Shown piece by piece: positions 35,938-44,044 of a DNA stretch of 64,000 nt. The position numbers and the translations under genes were made by a program. The DNA comes from Flavobacteriia bacterium (GTDB taxonomy: Bacteria; Bacteroidota; Bacteroidia; Flavobacteriales_D; Crocinitomicaceae), in NCBI GenBank assembly GCA_947463445.1, contig CANHRS010000003.1, forward strand, positions 1 through 64,000, given 5' to 3'. The number at the start of each line of letters is the position of its first letter. Within the stretch, counting starts at the first letter, position 1. A model generated the notes under the pieces. It was not told the origin of the DNA. It saw nothing but the letters and a program-made list of their open reading frames with translations, and did no database searches.

Positions 35938-35966
35938 CAAAATTAAGACAAAAGACAATTAGACAA
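35938..35966 (-). promoter_or_regulatory. radA promoter (TTG-N18-TAATTTTG)
   Basis: On the minus strand a TTG (from the heptad array) is followed by 18 nt and TAATTTTG, a full match to the Bacteroidota -33/-7 pattern. Only ACT separates the -7 box from the ATG, so the transcript should be leaderless or nearly so. Confidence 0.65.
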
Positions 35967-35979
35967 TAGAAGAAAGACT
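35945..35979. repeat. Heptad-period repeat array upstream of radA
   Basis: The units AAGACAA-AAGACAA-TTAGACA-ATAGAAG-AAAGACT form five 7-bp steps. Confidence 0.7.
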
Positions 35980-36270
35980 TAATTTTCATACAAAATTGTA
36001 TTTACCTAAATTTCTTCTTTTTCTATTGAATTACTAGGTTCATCCACGAACTTAAAATTTTTATACTAGATTTTAGTAATATTTAAAGGTAGAGATTTTA
36101 AGAACAAGCGAAAGCAATCAAGTCAATAAAATCATCTTAAGCAAAATATTTTAACGCTATTCAAAATTTTTACAAGAAAAATAAGAACCAACTATTTATC
36201 TCTTCCTATATAAAAGTCTAAAAATACTTCACTTAAAATAATTATTATCTTTACTTTCAAATTATTATAC
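35980..36270. other. AT-rich intergenic gap
   Basis: About 290 nt lie between the radA upstream repeat and the next gene. I see no ORF, hairpin of note or RNA gene. It must hold the promoter of the plus-strand lipoprotein gene, but I find no exact TAnnTTTG there (TACTTTCA near 36252 is the nearest). Confidence 0.5.
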
Positions 36271-37053
36271 GTGAAAAAAGTCAGTTTCTTAATTTTTCTA
36301 TTAAGTGTTTTAAGTTCTTGCATAGTATACAGAATGCATAAATTAACCCATAACCCTTCTGATAGCTACTTTGTAAAAGGAAAAAAATACCATTACAATA
36401 CATTTTATATTGACAGTTTAGGAGATACCATTGTTCGAGGAAAGTTAATCATAGCTCCAACTGGAAAACCTTGGATTGCGCAACCAGGAGTTCAAGAATC
36501 AGTAAATTATTATTATTTTGTAGATAGTTTGGAGTATGTCAAATTTATTGATCCTGAACCATTTTTTGCAAAAAGAAACAGCGACTATTTAGCAAAAAAG
36601 CATAAATTAAAATTTAATAAAAAAGAAAATACAGGTGGTTATATGAAAAGTAATTATTTCTACATCCATCCTCCTAGAACAAATCAATTTAGATTATTAT
36701 TTTATTCTCCACATCCATGGATGACTAATCAATTGTTAAATGACTCGTCTTATAATGAGTTTAATGTAGAATTAAAATTTTTTGGACCTATAATGTCACT
36801 AATGAGTATTTATAAGTTAAAACCAATTTCAAAATCCTCACTTCCTGCATTTCCTTCATCCATCAAAGTTTGGAAAGTGGATATCGATAGTAAAATGAAG
36901 TTCAAAGACACAACTAAAACGTATTATACTGGATTATATAATTCAACTGTTGAGGCTGAATTTTGCAAAGAGTTTGCATATATAAAGATGCATTATCGGT
37001 TTGAAAATGGAATACAAGTACTTTTCAACTTCGAAAAAATGACGGAAGAATAA
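36271..37053 (+). CDS. Hypothetical lipoprotein
   Basis: This is a 260-residue protein with a GTG start giving a lipoprotein signal (KKVSFLIFLLSVLSSC). The mature part begins IVYRMHKLTHNPSDSYFVKG and is rich in Tyr, Phe and Lys, with mixed beta content. No family is recognised. It stands alone between divergent radA and the convergent SDR gene. Confidence 0.75.
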   Translation: MKKVSFLIFLLSVLSSCIVYRMHKLTHNPSDSYFVKGKKYHYNTFYIDSLGDTIVRGKLIIAPTGKPWIAQPGVQESVNYYYFVDSLEYVKFIDPEPFFAKRNSDYLAKKHKLKFNKKENTGGYMKSNYFYIHPPRTNQFRLLFYSPHPWMTNQLLNDSSYNEFNVELKFFGPIMSLMSIYKLKPISKSSLPAFPSSIKVWKVDIDSKMKFKDTTKTYYTGLYNSTVEAEFCKEFAYIKMHYRFENGIQVLFNFEKMTEE

Positions 37054-37091
37054 TTTAATGTTCGTTTCATACAATTTTAACAGATAAAAAG

Positions 37092-37871
37092 TCACAATAT
37101 CTCATACCCCATCCCTAACTCGCGGATTGATTTCTCATTATTTACAATTTTTCCCTCCCCTTCTTCGATAAATTGAGGAAGTTCAAATCCAAATTTTCTG
37201 CATGACTCCGTATAATATTCGTTTCGTGTAGGATGCTGTGATGCACATGCGTTTACAATTTTACCCCAATAATTTTTCACTAAAACTTGAACAATTATTT
37301 GAATACTATCTTTTTGCTCGATTAAATTTACAGGTTGATTACCATTTGGTATACCACTCCGACCAGCAAAAAACTTGGCAGGATGACGGTTTGGTCCAAT
37401 GAGTCCTGCCATGCGTATAATTGTTAAGCGATCTTGTAAATAATTATGTAAGACTTGTTCTGCATATGCAAGGTGATTGGTACTTGCATTTTCTTCCCAC
37501 GTGAAGGAATCTTCTTTTGCATCTCTAATATGCTCTGGATAAACTCCTGTTGTACTTACAAAAATGAAATGAGTTTTTTCGCTAAATTGTTTTGCTACAA
37601 ACAATAAATGTTCGCCATATTCTTGCATATAGTTTACCTTTCCTGGAGGGAAATTTAAAATACAAAAAGCGGTATCCGATACAATTTCTTCTGCTAATAT
37701 TGGGTTATCTTCCCGACTGTTCCAATAAAATGCTTCTAAATTTGTTGATGCAAGTTGCGCGATTTTCTCCACATTACGGGTTGTGCCAACTACCTTGTAG
37801 CCTTGTTCTACGAGTTGTTGACCCAAAGGTGTACCAAGCCATCCGAAGCCTACGATTGCGATTTTAGTCAT
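37092..37871 (-). CDS. NAD(P)-binding epimerase-like protein (extended SDR, YeeZ type)
   Basis: This is a protein of about 259 residues with an N-terminal Rossmann motif, KIAIVGFGWLGTPLGQQL (GxGxxG variant), then FVSTTGVYPEH (Ser/Thr-Tyr region of extended SDRs) and IIRMAGLIGPNRHP. The layout resembles YeeZ-like nucleoside-diphosphate-sugar epimerase relatives. The substrate is unknown. I choose the ATG at 37871 (MTKIAIVG); it overlaps the ppk1 stop by 8 nt (ATGACTAA), so translation may be coupled. The start five codons upstream is less likely. Confidence 0.82.
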   Translation of the reverse strand: MTKIAIVGFGWLGTPLGQQLVEQGYKVVGTTRNVEKIAQLASTNLEAFYWNSREDNPILAEEIVSDTAFCILNFPPGKVNYMQEYGEHLLFVAKQFSEKTHFIFVSTTGVYPEHIRDAKEDSFTWEENASTNHLAYAEQVLHNYLQDRLTIIRMAGLIGPNRHPAKFFAGRSGIPNGNQPVNLIEQKDSIQIIVQVLVKNYWGKIVNACASQHPTRNEYYTESCRKFGFELPQFIEEGEGKIVNNEKSIRELGMGYEIL

Positions 37872-39924
37872 TCGTTTCTTCTCCAACCAACACTAATTGA
37901 TTCTTATAGTATTCATATAAAGCCATTTGGGAACGCACAGGATGACCGAGATCGTTGATATGGTGCTTATTTTTTAATTTTTTATCTATCACTCGGGACT
38001 TTTGATTGTCCGACCATTGTAGTCCAAAAATGGTTTGTAATTCATTTTGTAGTACGCGATCATAAATTGGAGCACCCACTTCGATACGTTTGTCTAAATT
38101 ACGTTCCATCCAGTCAAAAGATGAAATATAATAAAGAGGATTTCCATTATTCTCAAAAATCATAAAGCGTGCATGTTCCAAGAAACGATCCACAACACTT
38201 ATTGCCTCTATATTTTCACTCTGATTTTTAATTCCTGGCACCAAACAACAAACACCACGAACGTTTAATTTAATTTTAACGCCCGCATTACTTGCTTGAT
38301 ATAATTTATCAATCATTTTAATGTCAACCAAATTGTTGATTTTAATACAAATACCAGAAGGTAAACCTTTCTTTGCATTGTCAATTTCAGCTTGTATAAG
38401 ACTTGTAAGTTTACGACGATTATTAAAAGGAGAAACCAAAAGATTGCGATATACCCCTCTTTCAATATTATTTTCCATAACACGGAAAACCTTTCTTACC
38501 TCTTGGCAAATAGCCACATTTCCGGTAAAATAGCCAACATCCGAATAAATTTTAGCAGTCTTTTCATGGAAGTTACCCGTACCAATAAATGCAATTATTT
38601 GTTCTTTCCCTTTAACTACACGTGTTATCTTCAAGAGTTTAGAGTGAACTTTTAATCCCTGCACTCCATAAATTACACGGGCACCTTGTTCTTTCATGCG
38701 CTCCGCCCAATACAAGTTGTTTTCCTCGTCGAAGCGCGCTTGAATCTCGAAAATCACCACAACTTCTTTACCATTATTTACAGCGTTTAATAACGCATTC
38801 ATAATTTGAGAGTTATGTGCTACTCGGTATACATTTATTTTAATGGATTTTACGGTAGGATCAATCGCTGCTTCACGAATTGTATCTACTACATAATCAA
38901 ACTTTTGATATGGAAAATGGAGTAGTACATCTTTTTCAGCAAACGTATTTAAATAACTCTTGGTATGAATCAAGTCTGGATGGTCTAAAGCTGGTAATTT
39001 CTCATAAATCAATTCTTTCTTCCCAAAATCTGGAAAACCAGCGAAATCTTTAAAATTATGGTATCTACCTCCTGGTATTGCATTCAATCCCGCTTTTAAA
39101 TTCAATGCTTTCAGCAAATAATTTTTTAAATCAACAGGCATTTTAGCGTCGTAAACAAAACGTACAGGTTCTCCTTTTTTACGATTTTGCAAACTTGCCT
39201 CCATTTTTTCAATGAATGAAACCGATAAATCATCGTCAAGATTTAATTCTGCATCCCTCGTGAACTTAAATGTAAAAGCTTGCATTCCTTTTACATCAAA
39301 AATGGTGAAAATGGAATCTAAATGTAGCCGTATGATATCATCAATTAAAATAAAAAAAGATTTTTCTCCTTGTTGAATTTTATAAAAACGTTGATAGGTT
39401 GATGGTATTTGAATTAAAGCGTAAAATGGTTTCTTTGAATTTTCTTTTTCTAAGCGAACGGCTAAATAAATGTGAGTATCTCTTAATTTCGGGAATGGTA
39501 ATCTAGGATTTAGAATGATTGGAACTATTTCGTGTTTTAATTCCGTGTGAAAATAATTGGATAATTCCTCGCGATGTTCAGCCGTAAGATTCTTTTCGGT
39601 CAGTTGATAGATATTCTTTTCCTTCAATTCTAGTAATAAACCTTGATAACAAGATTCAAACATTTTTTGTTGGTTTAATACCTCTTCTCGGATATCTTCC
39701 AGTAATTCAGCTGCAGTACCATTGTATCCTTGCACAGAATTTTTCTTAATCGAAATAATACGTTTAATATTTGCAACACGCACACGAAAGAACTCATCCA
39801 TATTGTTCGAATAAATTCCTAAAAATCGCATACGTTCTACCAATGGAACGTTTGGATCAATCGCTTCCTGTAAAACTCTTTCGTTAAAGGATAACCAACT
39901 TAATTCCCGATTTACTAACTCCAT
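37864..39924 (-). CDS. ppk1: Polyphosphate kinase 1
   Basis: PPK1 makes inorganic polyphosphate from ATP, reversibly. It has 686 residues, the usual length. The N-terminal domain begins NRELSWLSFNERVLQEA, a hallmark. The two catalytic His motifs are visible: VQGLKVHSKLLKI (autophosphorylated His, about residue 425) and FLEHARFMIFENNG (about residue 585). RVAHNSQIMNALLNA is also typical. It is upstream of the SDR gene in an overlapping pair. No ppx is adjacent. Confidence 0.96.
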   Translation of the reverse strand: MELVNRELSWLSFNERVLQEAIDPNVPLVERMRFLGIYSNNMDEFFRVRVANIKRIISIKKNSVQGYNGTAAELLEDIREEVLNQQKMFESCYQGLLLELKEKNIYQLTEKNLTAEHREELSNYFHTELKHEIVPIILNPRLPFPKLRDTHIYLAVRLEKENSKKPFYALIQIPSTYQRFYKIQQGEKSFFILIDDIIRLHLDSIFTIFDVKGMQAFTFKFTRDAELNLDDDLSVSFIEKMEASLQNRKKGEPVRFVYDAKMPVDLKNYLLKALNLKAGLNAIPGGRYHNFKDFAGFPDFGKKELIYEKLPALDHPDLIHTKSYLNTFAEKDVLLHFPYQKFDYVVDTIREAAIDPTVKSIKINVYRVAHNSQIMNALLNAVNNGKEVVVIFEIQARFDEENNLYWAERMKEQGARVIYGVQGLKVHSKLLKITRVVKGKEQIIAFIGTGNFHEKTAKIYSDVGYFTGNVAICQEVRKVFRVMENNIERGVYRNLLVSPFNNRRKLTSLIQAEIDNAKKGLPSGICIKINNLVDIKMIDKLYQASNAGVKIKLNVRGVCCLVPGIKNQSENIEAISVVDRFLEHARFMIFENNGNPLYYISSFDWMERNLDKRIEVGAPIYDRVLQNELQTIFGLQWSDNQKSRVIDKKLKNKHHINDLGHPVRSQMALYEYYKNQLVLVGEETND

Positions 39925-39969
39925 ACTTTATTTTATAATAAGGATAAACACAAAAATAAGCATTGATTA

Positions 39970-40620
39970 TTATTTGAATGTTAAATCTACACGGGTTGTG
40001 ATTTTTATATTCTCCACATTACCTTCCACCAAAGATATAGTAAATCCTGCTTCTTCCACTAACGAAGCATCGTCTGTTATTCCTATATGAAAAGGGAGTT
40101 TGTATGCTGTTTCTAATAGACTTCTTTCAAATACTTGTGGTGTTTGCACACTACGAAAATTACTGCGAACAACTGCTTTGGAGGTTCCGTCAGGTAATAT
40201 TTGACGCAAAGACTCTGTAACTTCAAGTACTGGAATTCCAGAACCAGTATTTCTGGCAGAGGCAAAACAACGTTGTATTGTTTCCTGAGAAACATTGGGT
40301 CTCACACCATCATGTACCGCTACAAATTTTCCTGTCGCGTGTTGTAATGCTAATTGAATGGAATGATAGCGCTCCTTTCCACCTGAAATTAAGGTGTGTG
40401 GAACCGTAAATTGATGTTTATCACACAGTTCTTTCCAATAAGATTTCCAGTCTTCAGGAAGTGTAACTAACAATTGTGCGTGAGTATCAAACGTATAAAA
40501 GCAAGCAATGGTTTGCATTAATATTGGCGTATCTCCTAACAACATAAATTGCTTTGGAATGTCCCCACCCATTCTTTTACCAATACCGCCAGCAGTTATA
40601 ATGATTGTGTTTTCGTGCAT
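39970..40620 (-). CDS. ispD: 2-C-methyl-D-erythritol 4-phosphate cytidylyltransferase
   Basis: IspD joins CTP to MEP in the non-mevalonate isoprenoid pathway. Motifs: ITAGGIGKRMGGDIPKQF (nucleotide binding), AVHDGVRPNVS, and ITDDASLVEEAG. I choose the ATG at 40620. The ORF-track start ten codons upstream runs through a terminator hairpin (MSFRQPFFFS is encoded by the stem and T-run) and is not credible. Length of 216 is normal. It lies downstream of the 60-aa protein gene on the same strand but beyond its terminator. Confidence 0.93.
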   Translation of the reverse strand: MHENTIIITAGGIGKRMGGDIPKQFMLLGDTPILMQTIACFYTFDTHAQLLVTLPEDWKSYWKELCDKHQFTVPHTLISGGKERYHSIQLALQHATGKFVAVHDGVRPNVSQETIQRCFASARNTGSGIPVLEVTESLRQILPDGTSKAVVRSNFRSVQTPQVFERSLLETAYKLPFHIGITDDASLVEEAGFTISLVEGNVENIKITTRVDLTFK

Positions 40621-40632
40621 AGAGAAAAAAAA

Positions 40633-40653
40633 AGGTTGTCTAAAAGACAACCT
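40633..40653 (-). terminator. Terminator after the 60-aa protein gene
   Basis: On the minus strand AGGTTGTC / GACAACCT has a 5-nt loop and is followed by a run of T, ending 12 nt before the ispD ATG. Confidence 0.85.
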
Positions 40654-40672
40654 AAAATTATGTTTTTAAAAA

Positions 40673-40855
40673 TTATTTAATCTGATTTGGATTATTTTCA
40701 GCCTCTTGGTTGAATTTACGTTGGTAATTTAACCAATAGAATAAACCAACAAAACCTAGAATTATGCAGGAGTAATTGAATACATTACCAACTATATCAT
40801 AAAATCCAAAAATGAACTGAAAAAAATTTGCGATTCCGTACCAAAGTGCATTCAT
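40673..40855 (-). CDS. 60-residue membrane protein (DUF6341-like)
   Basis: This is a small protein with hydrophobic N-terminal and central segments (YGIANFFQFIFGFYDIVGNV and CIILGFVGLFYWLNYQRKF) and a polar tail. The pattern '-FFQ-IF--FD---' then 'WLNYQRKFN' resembles the short DUF6341 proteins that flavobacteria carry beside a DUF6427 gene and purD; both are present here. That context supports it as a real gene. Function is unknown. Confidence 0.65.
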   Translation of the reverse strand: MNALWYGIANFFQFIFGFYDIVGNVFNYSCIILGFVGLFYWLNYQRKFNQEAENNPNQIK

Positions 40856-41002
40856 AGTTTCTAATTTTTATGTGACAAATTAAGCAATTACTTTTCAAAT
40901 TATCAACAATTGACTCTTTTATTTTGTGTATACAGTAAAATTAAGATCTATATATTACCAAATTCTAGTTGTTTCTGGCATAGAAAATTCTAATATAAAT
41001 CT

Positions 41003-41010
41003 TATCTTCG
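41003..41010 (+). promoter_or_regulatory. -7 element directly before the DUF6427 gene
   Basis: TATCTTCG is a TAnnTTTG variant. Only five nt separate it from the ATG at 41016, which supports that start and suggests a near-leaderless transcript. Confidence 0.45.
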
Positions 41011-41015
41011 CGACA

Positions 41016-41972
41016 ATGACGCGCATTTTTTTAGGGAATCAAATTTATGTACTCTTATTACTGCCCTTTTTAATAGGAGGTTATGTTGCGCTCAATGAAT
41101 TTACAGGTTTCTTCGAAATTTTACCCGAAATTAACCTCGGTCTTTGGGGTAGTTATTTTATCGAAAACCATTTTTGGATTAACTACTTGAGTCTTGGATT
41201 AATTCTACTCAATGCCATATTAGCTAACTTTTTATTCAATTCCAATGAATTTTATGAACGAAACAGCTATATAATCGCTTTACTTTATATTCTGTTTATG
41301 AGTTATTTTCACGCTTTCTATCAAATAGATGGAGTGTTAATTTCACACACACTGCTAATTTTTTGTTTATTTCTTTTCTTTCGATTACAAAACAATTCCG
41401 ATGGTCGTAAAATTGCTTTTAACGGTTCTTTTTTACTTGGAATTGCTGCGACATTTAATCCTACTTTCTTGGTTTTCTTTCCTGTAATTTGGTTTATGAT
41501 TACACGAATTCGTCCATTTGTATTTAGAGAAATAATACTTGCTTCCATTGGATTTTTGTTACCTGTCGGGTACGCTTTAGGATTTATTTTTTATTTTTTC
41601 AATGATTTACATTGGAATTGGTACAAACTATCCGAAAAAATATTACAAAAAACATCAATTATAGGTTCTGCATCTACCATATTAATATTTATTGGATTAT
41701 TAAGTTTATTAACATTGAATTACAAAACTTCAAAAAGTTCACTTAGATTCAAAAAATTACTTGCTATACTAAAACTAGTTTTATTTGTGGGAGTAATCGT
41801 TGGTATGTATCAATATTTCCATGATCGAAATTTTGAATGGGTAAGTGTAGCAATTATACCCCTCTGTTTTTTCTATCCATTTGCCTTCTTTAATAAATCG
41901 TCGTTACTATTAGCAAAAATATTATTTTACACATTGTTCATATTTTCACTTGCTAAATTTTTCATTAAATAA
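41016..41972 (+). CDS. DUF6427-like polytopic membrane protein
   Basis: This is a protein of about 318 residues with eight to ten hydrophobic segments and few charged residues. I choose the ATG at 41016 (MTRIFLGNQIYVLL); the ORF-track start 90 nt upstream precedes a -7-like box. A conserved-looking stretch is FNGSFLLGIAATFNPTFLVFFPVIWFM. Together with the neighbouring 60-aa protein and purQ-purD, it matches a flavobacterial neighbourhood of DUF6427 proteins. Function is unknown; a transporter or glycan-membrane role is only a guess. Confidence 0.75.
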   Translation: MTRIFLGNQIYVLLLLPFLIGGYVALNEFTGFFEILPEINLGLWGSYFIENHFWINYLSLGLILLNAILANFLFNSNEFYERNSYIIALLYILFMSYFHAFYQIDGVLISHTLLIFCLFLFFRLQNNSDGRKIAFNGSFLLGIAATFNPTFLVFFPVIWFMITRIRPFVFREIILASIGFLLPVGYALGFIFYFFNDLHWNWYKLSEKILQKTSIIGSASTILIFIGLLSLLTLNYKTSKSSLRFKKLLAILKLVLFVGVIVGMYQYFHDRNFEWVSVAIIPLCFFYPFAFFNKSSLLLAKILFYTLFIFSLAKFFIK

Positions 41973-41975
41973 TTA

Positions 41976-41985
41976 ACGTGCACGT
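41976..41985. promoter_or_regulatory. Palindrome in the purQ promoter, possible operator
   Basis: ACGTGCACGT is a perfect 10-bp palindrome ending 8 nt before the -7 box of purQ, in the spacer or -33 zone. It is not seen before purM or purH. Confidence 0.35.
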
Positions 41986-41993
41986 GAAATGAC

Positions 41994-42001
41994 TACTTTT
42001 G
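41994..42001 (+). promoter_or_regulatory. -7 promoter element for purQ-purD
   Basis: TACTTTTG matches TAnnTTTG exactly, 53 nt before the purQ ATG. The leader holds a small inverted repeat, TTGCC-AAAT-GGCAA, at 42012-42025. Confidence 0.6.
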
Positions 42002-42054
42002 TAAGGTAAAATTGCCAAATGGCAAAAAAGGTATAAAAAAATAAAACGAAGCAA

Positions 42055-42744
42055 ATGAAATTTGGAGTTGTTACTTTCCCTGGGTCGAACTGCGATGAGG
42101 ATATGGTATATGTATTGGAAACAATGTTAAACCAAAAAGTTGAACGCTTATGGCATAAAGATTCTGACCTTAAAGGGGCGGATTTTATTGTACTTCCTGG
42201 AGGATTCTCTTATGGAGATTACTTACGTTCTGGTGCAATCGCTAAACTCTCTCCAATTATGGGTGAAGTTATTAAGCATGCAAATAAAGGTGGTTATGTA
42301 TTGGGTGTATGTAATGGTTTCCAAATCTTGACTGAGTCAGGATTATTAGACGGTGCATTGTTACATAACGACACGCAAAAATTCATCTGTAAAAATGTAT
42401 ATTTAAAACCTGAGTTTACAACTTCTGCAATTACAAAAGATTTGGATGCAACTAAAACATACCAAATTCCAATTGCACATGGCGAAGGACGTTTCTATGC
42501 TTCAGATGATACAATCAAAAAGATTTACGATAACGAACAAGTGATTTTTAAATACGCTGGACAAGACGGTACCATTAATGAAGAATTCAACCCAAATGGT
42601 TCGATTGATAGCATTGCTGGAATTTGTAATGCTGGGAAAAATGTATTTGGTATGATGCCACACCCAGAAAGAGCTGCTGATGTAGTATTAAATAATTTAG
42701 ACGGAAAATTGTTGTTCGAATCCTTATTGAATAACTGTAAATAA
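42055..42744 (+). CDS. purQ: Phosphoribosylformylglycinamidine synthase, glutaminase subunit
   Basis: PurQ is the glutamine amidotransferase part of FGAM synthase. It has 229 residues. Motifs: TFPGSNCDED, LPGGFSYGDYLRSGAIA, the nucleophile Cys in LGVCNGFQIL, and the His-Glu pair in MMPHPERAAD. The full triad is present. purD follows after 7 nt. The purL partner is not in this window. purM and purH are elsewhere in the window, so purine genes are scattered. Confidence 0.95.
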   Translation: MKFGVVTFPGSNCDEDMVYVLETMLNQKVERLWHKDSDLKGADFIVLPGGFSYGDYLRSGAIAKLSPIMGEVIKHANKGGYVLGVCNGFQILTESGLLDGALLHNDTQKFICKNVYLKPEFTTSAITKDLDATKTYQIPIAHGEGRFYASDDTIKKIYDNEQVIFKYAGQDGTINEEFNPNGSIDSIAGICNAGKNVFGMMPHPERAADVVLNNLDGKLLFESLLNNCK

Positions 42745-42751
42745 TTATATA

Positions 42752-44038
42752 ATGAGAGTTTTATTATTAGGATCTGGAGGTAGAGAACATGCAATTGCTT
42801 GGAAAATTGCACAAAGTTCGCAGTTAGACAAGTTGTTCATCGCTCCTGGAAATGCAGGAACACGAAATCATGGGACTAACGTGGCTATTCAACCTACAGA
42901 TTTCGAATCAATTAAAACTTTTGTGTTAGAAAATGAAATTGCAACGGTTGTGGTAGGTCCAGAAGATCCTTTGGTAAAAGGAATTTATGATTTCTTCCAA
43001 GCGGATGCAACTATCAAACATGTCAATGTGATTGGGCCTTCTAAAGAAGCAGCACAATTGGAAGGAAGTAAAGATTTTGCAAAGAAATTTATGCAACGTC
43101 ACAACATCCCAACCGCTAAATACGCAACATTTACAAAAGATACCTTAGAAGAAGGATATGCTTTTCTAGCTTCCATGAAACCTCCTTATGTATTAAAAGC
43201 AGATGGCTTAGCGGCAGGAAAAGGTGTTGTTATTCCAGATACGTTAGAGGAAGCAAAAGCTGAACTAAAATCCATGTTAGCAGATGCTAAATTTGGAGAT
43301 GCAAGTTCGCGTGTTGTAATCGAACAATTCTTAAAAGGAATCGAATTATCTGTGTTTGTATTGACGGATGGAGAATCGTATAAAATTCTTCCGGAAGCAA
43401 AAGACTACAAACGCATTGGAGAAGGAGATACTGGTTTGAATACTGGTGGAATGGGAGCGGTTTCTCCGGTTGTATTTGCGGATAAAACATTCATGGATAA
43501 GATTGAAAATCAAATTATTATACCTACAATTAAAGGCTTAAAAGCAGAAAATTTAGTGTATAAAGGATTTGTGTTTTTCGGTTTGATATCTGTAAAAGGC
43601 GAGCCATATGTGATTGAATACAATTGTAGAATGGGAGATCCTGAAACAGAAGTAGTAATGCCGCGCATCAAATCGGATATATTAGATTTATTTGAAGGTA
43701 TTGCAACAGGTACTCTTTCTGAACGTGATGTTCAGTTTGACGAACGTGCTGCTACTACTGTTATGATGGTTGCTGGTGGTTATCCAGAAGAATATCAAAA
43801 AGGGAAAACAATTCATGGGTTAAATTCCGTAAAAGATAGTATTGTATTCCATGCAGGAACAAGTTCAGATGGACCTGTAGTTCTCTCTTCTGGAGGAAGA
43901 GTACTTGCAGTTACTTCCTATGGTAAAACAATAGAAGGCGCTTTAAATAGATCTTACTCATCCATTGAAGGGATTGAATTTGAAGGCGCAAACTACCGGA
44001 AAGATATCGGTAGAGATTTAATCAATTATACCAAGTAA
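42752..44038 (+). CDS. purD: Phosphoribosylamine-glycine ligase
   Basis: PurD joins glycine to phosphoribosylamine with ATP (GAR synthetase). Length 428 residues. The N-terminal domain starts MRVLLLGSGGREHAIAWKI; the ATP-grasp part has LKADGLAAGKGVVIPD, NTGGMGAVSPV and EYNCRMGDPETEVV. It follows purQ by 7 nt and precedes a CNNM/CorC-like gene by 6 nt, so the three form an operon. Confidence 0.96.
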   Translation: MRVLLLGSGGREHAIAWKIAQSSQLDKLFIAPGNAGTRNHGTNVAIQPTDFESIKTFVLENEIATVVVGPEDPLVKGIYDFFQADATIKHVNVIGPSKEAAQLEGSKDFAKKFMQRHNIPTAKYATFTKDTLEEGYAFLASMKPPYVLKADGLAAGKGVVIPDTLEEAKAELKSMLADAKFGDASSRVVIEQFLKGIELSVFVLTDGESYKILPEAKDYKRIGEGDTGLNTGGMGAVSPVVFADKTFMDKIENQIIIPTIKGLKAENLVYKGFVFFGLISVKGEPYVIEYNCRMGDPETEVVMPRIKSDILDLFEGIATGTLSERDVQFDERAATTVMMVAGGYPEEYQKGKTIHGLNSVKDSIVFHAGTSSDGPVVLSSGGRVLAVTSYGKTIEGALNRSYSSIEGIEFEGANYRKDIGRDLINYTK

Positions 44039-44044
44039 TTGTAA

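Noticed and set aside
40926-41015. Upstream 30-codon extension of the DUF6427 gene
   Set aside because: A -7-like box lies between it and the ATG at 41016, and the extension has no membrane-protein character in keeping with the family.
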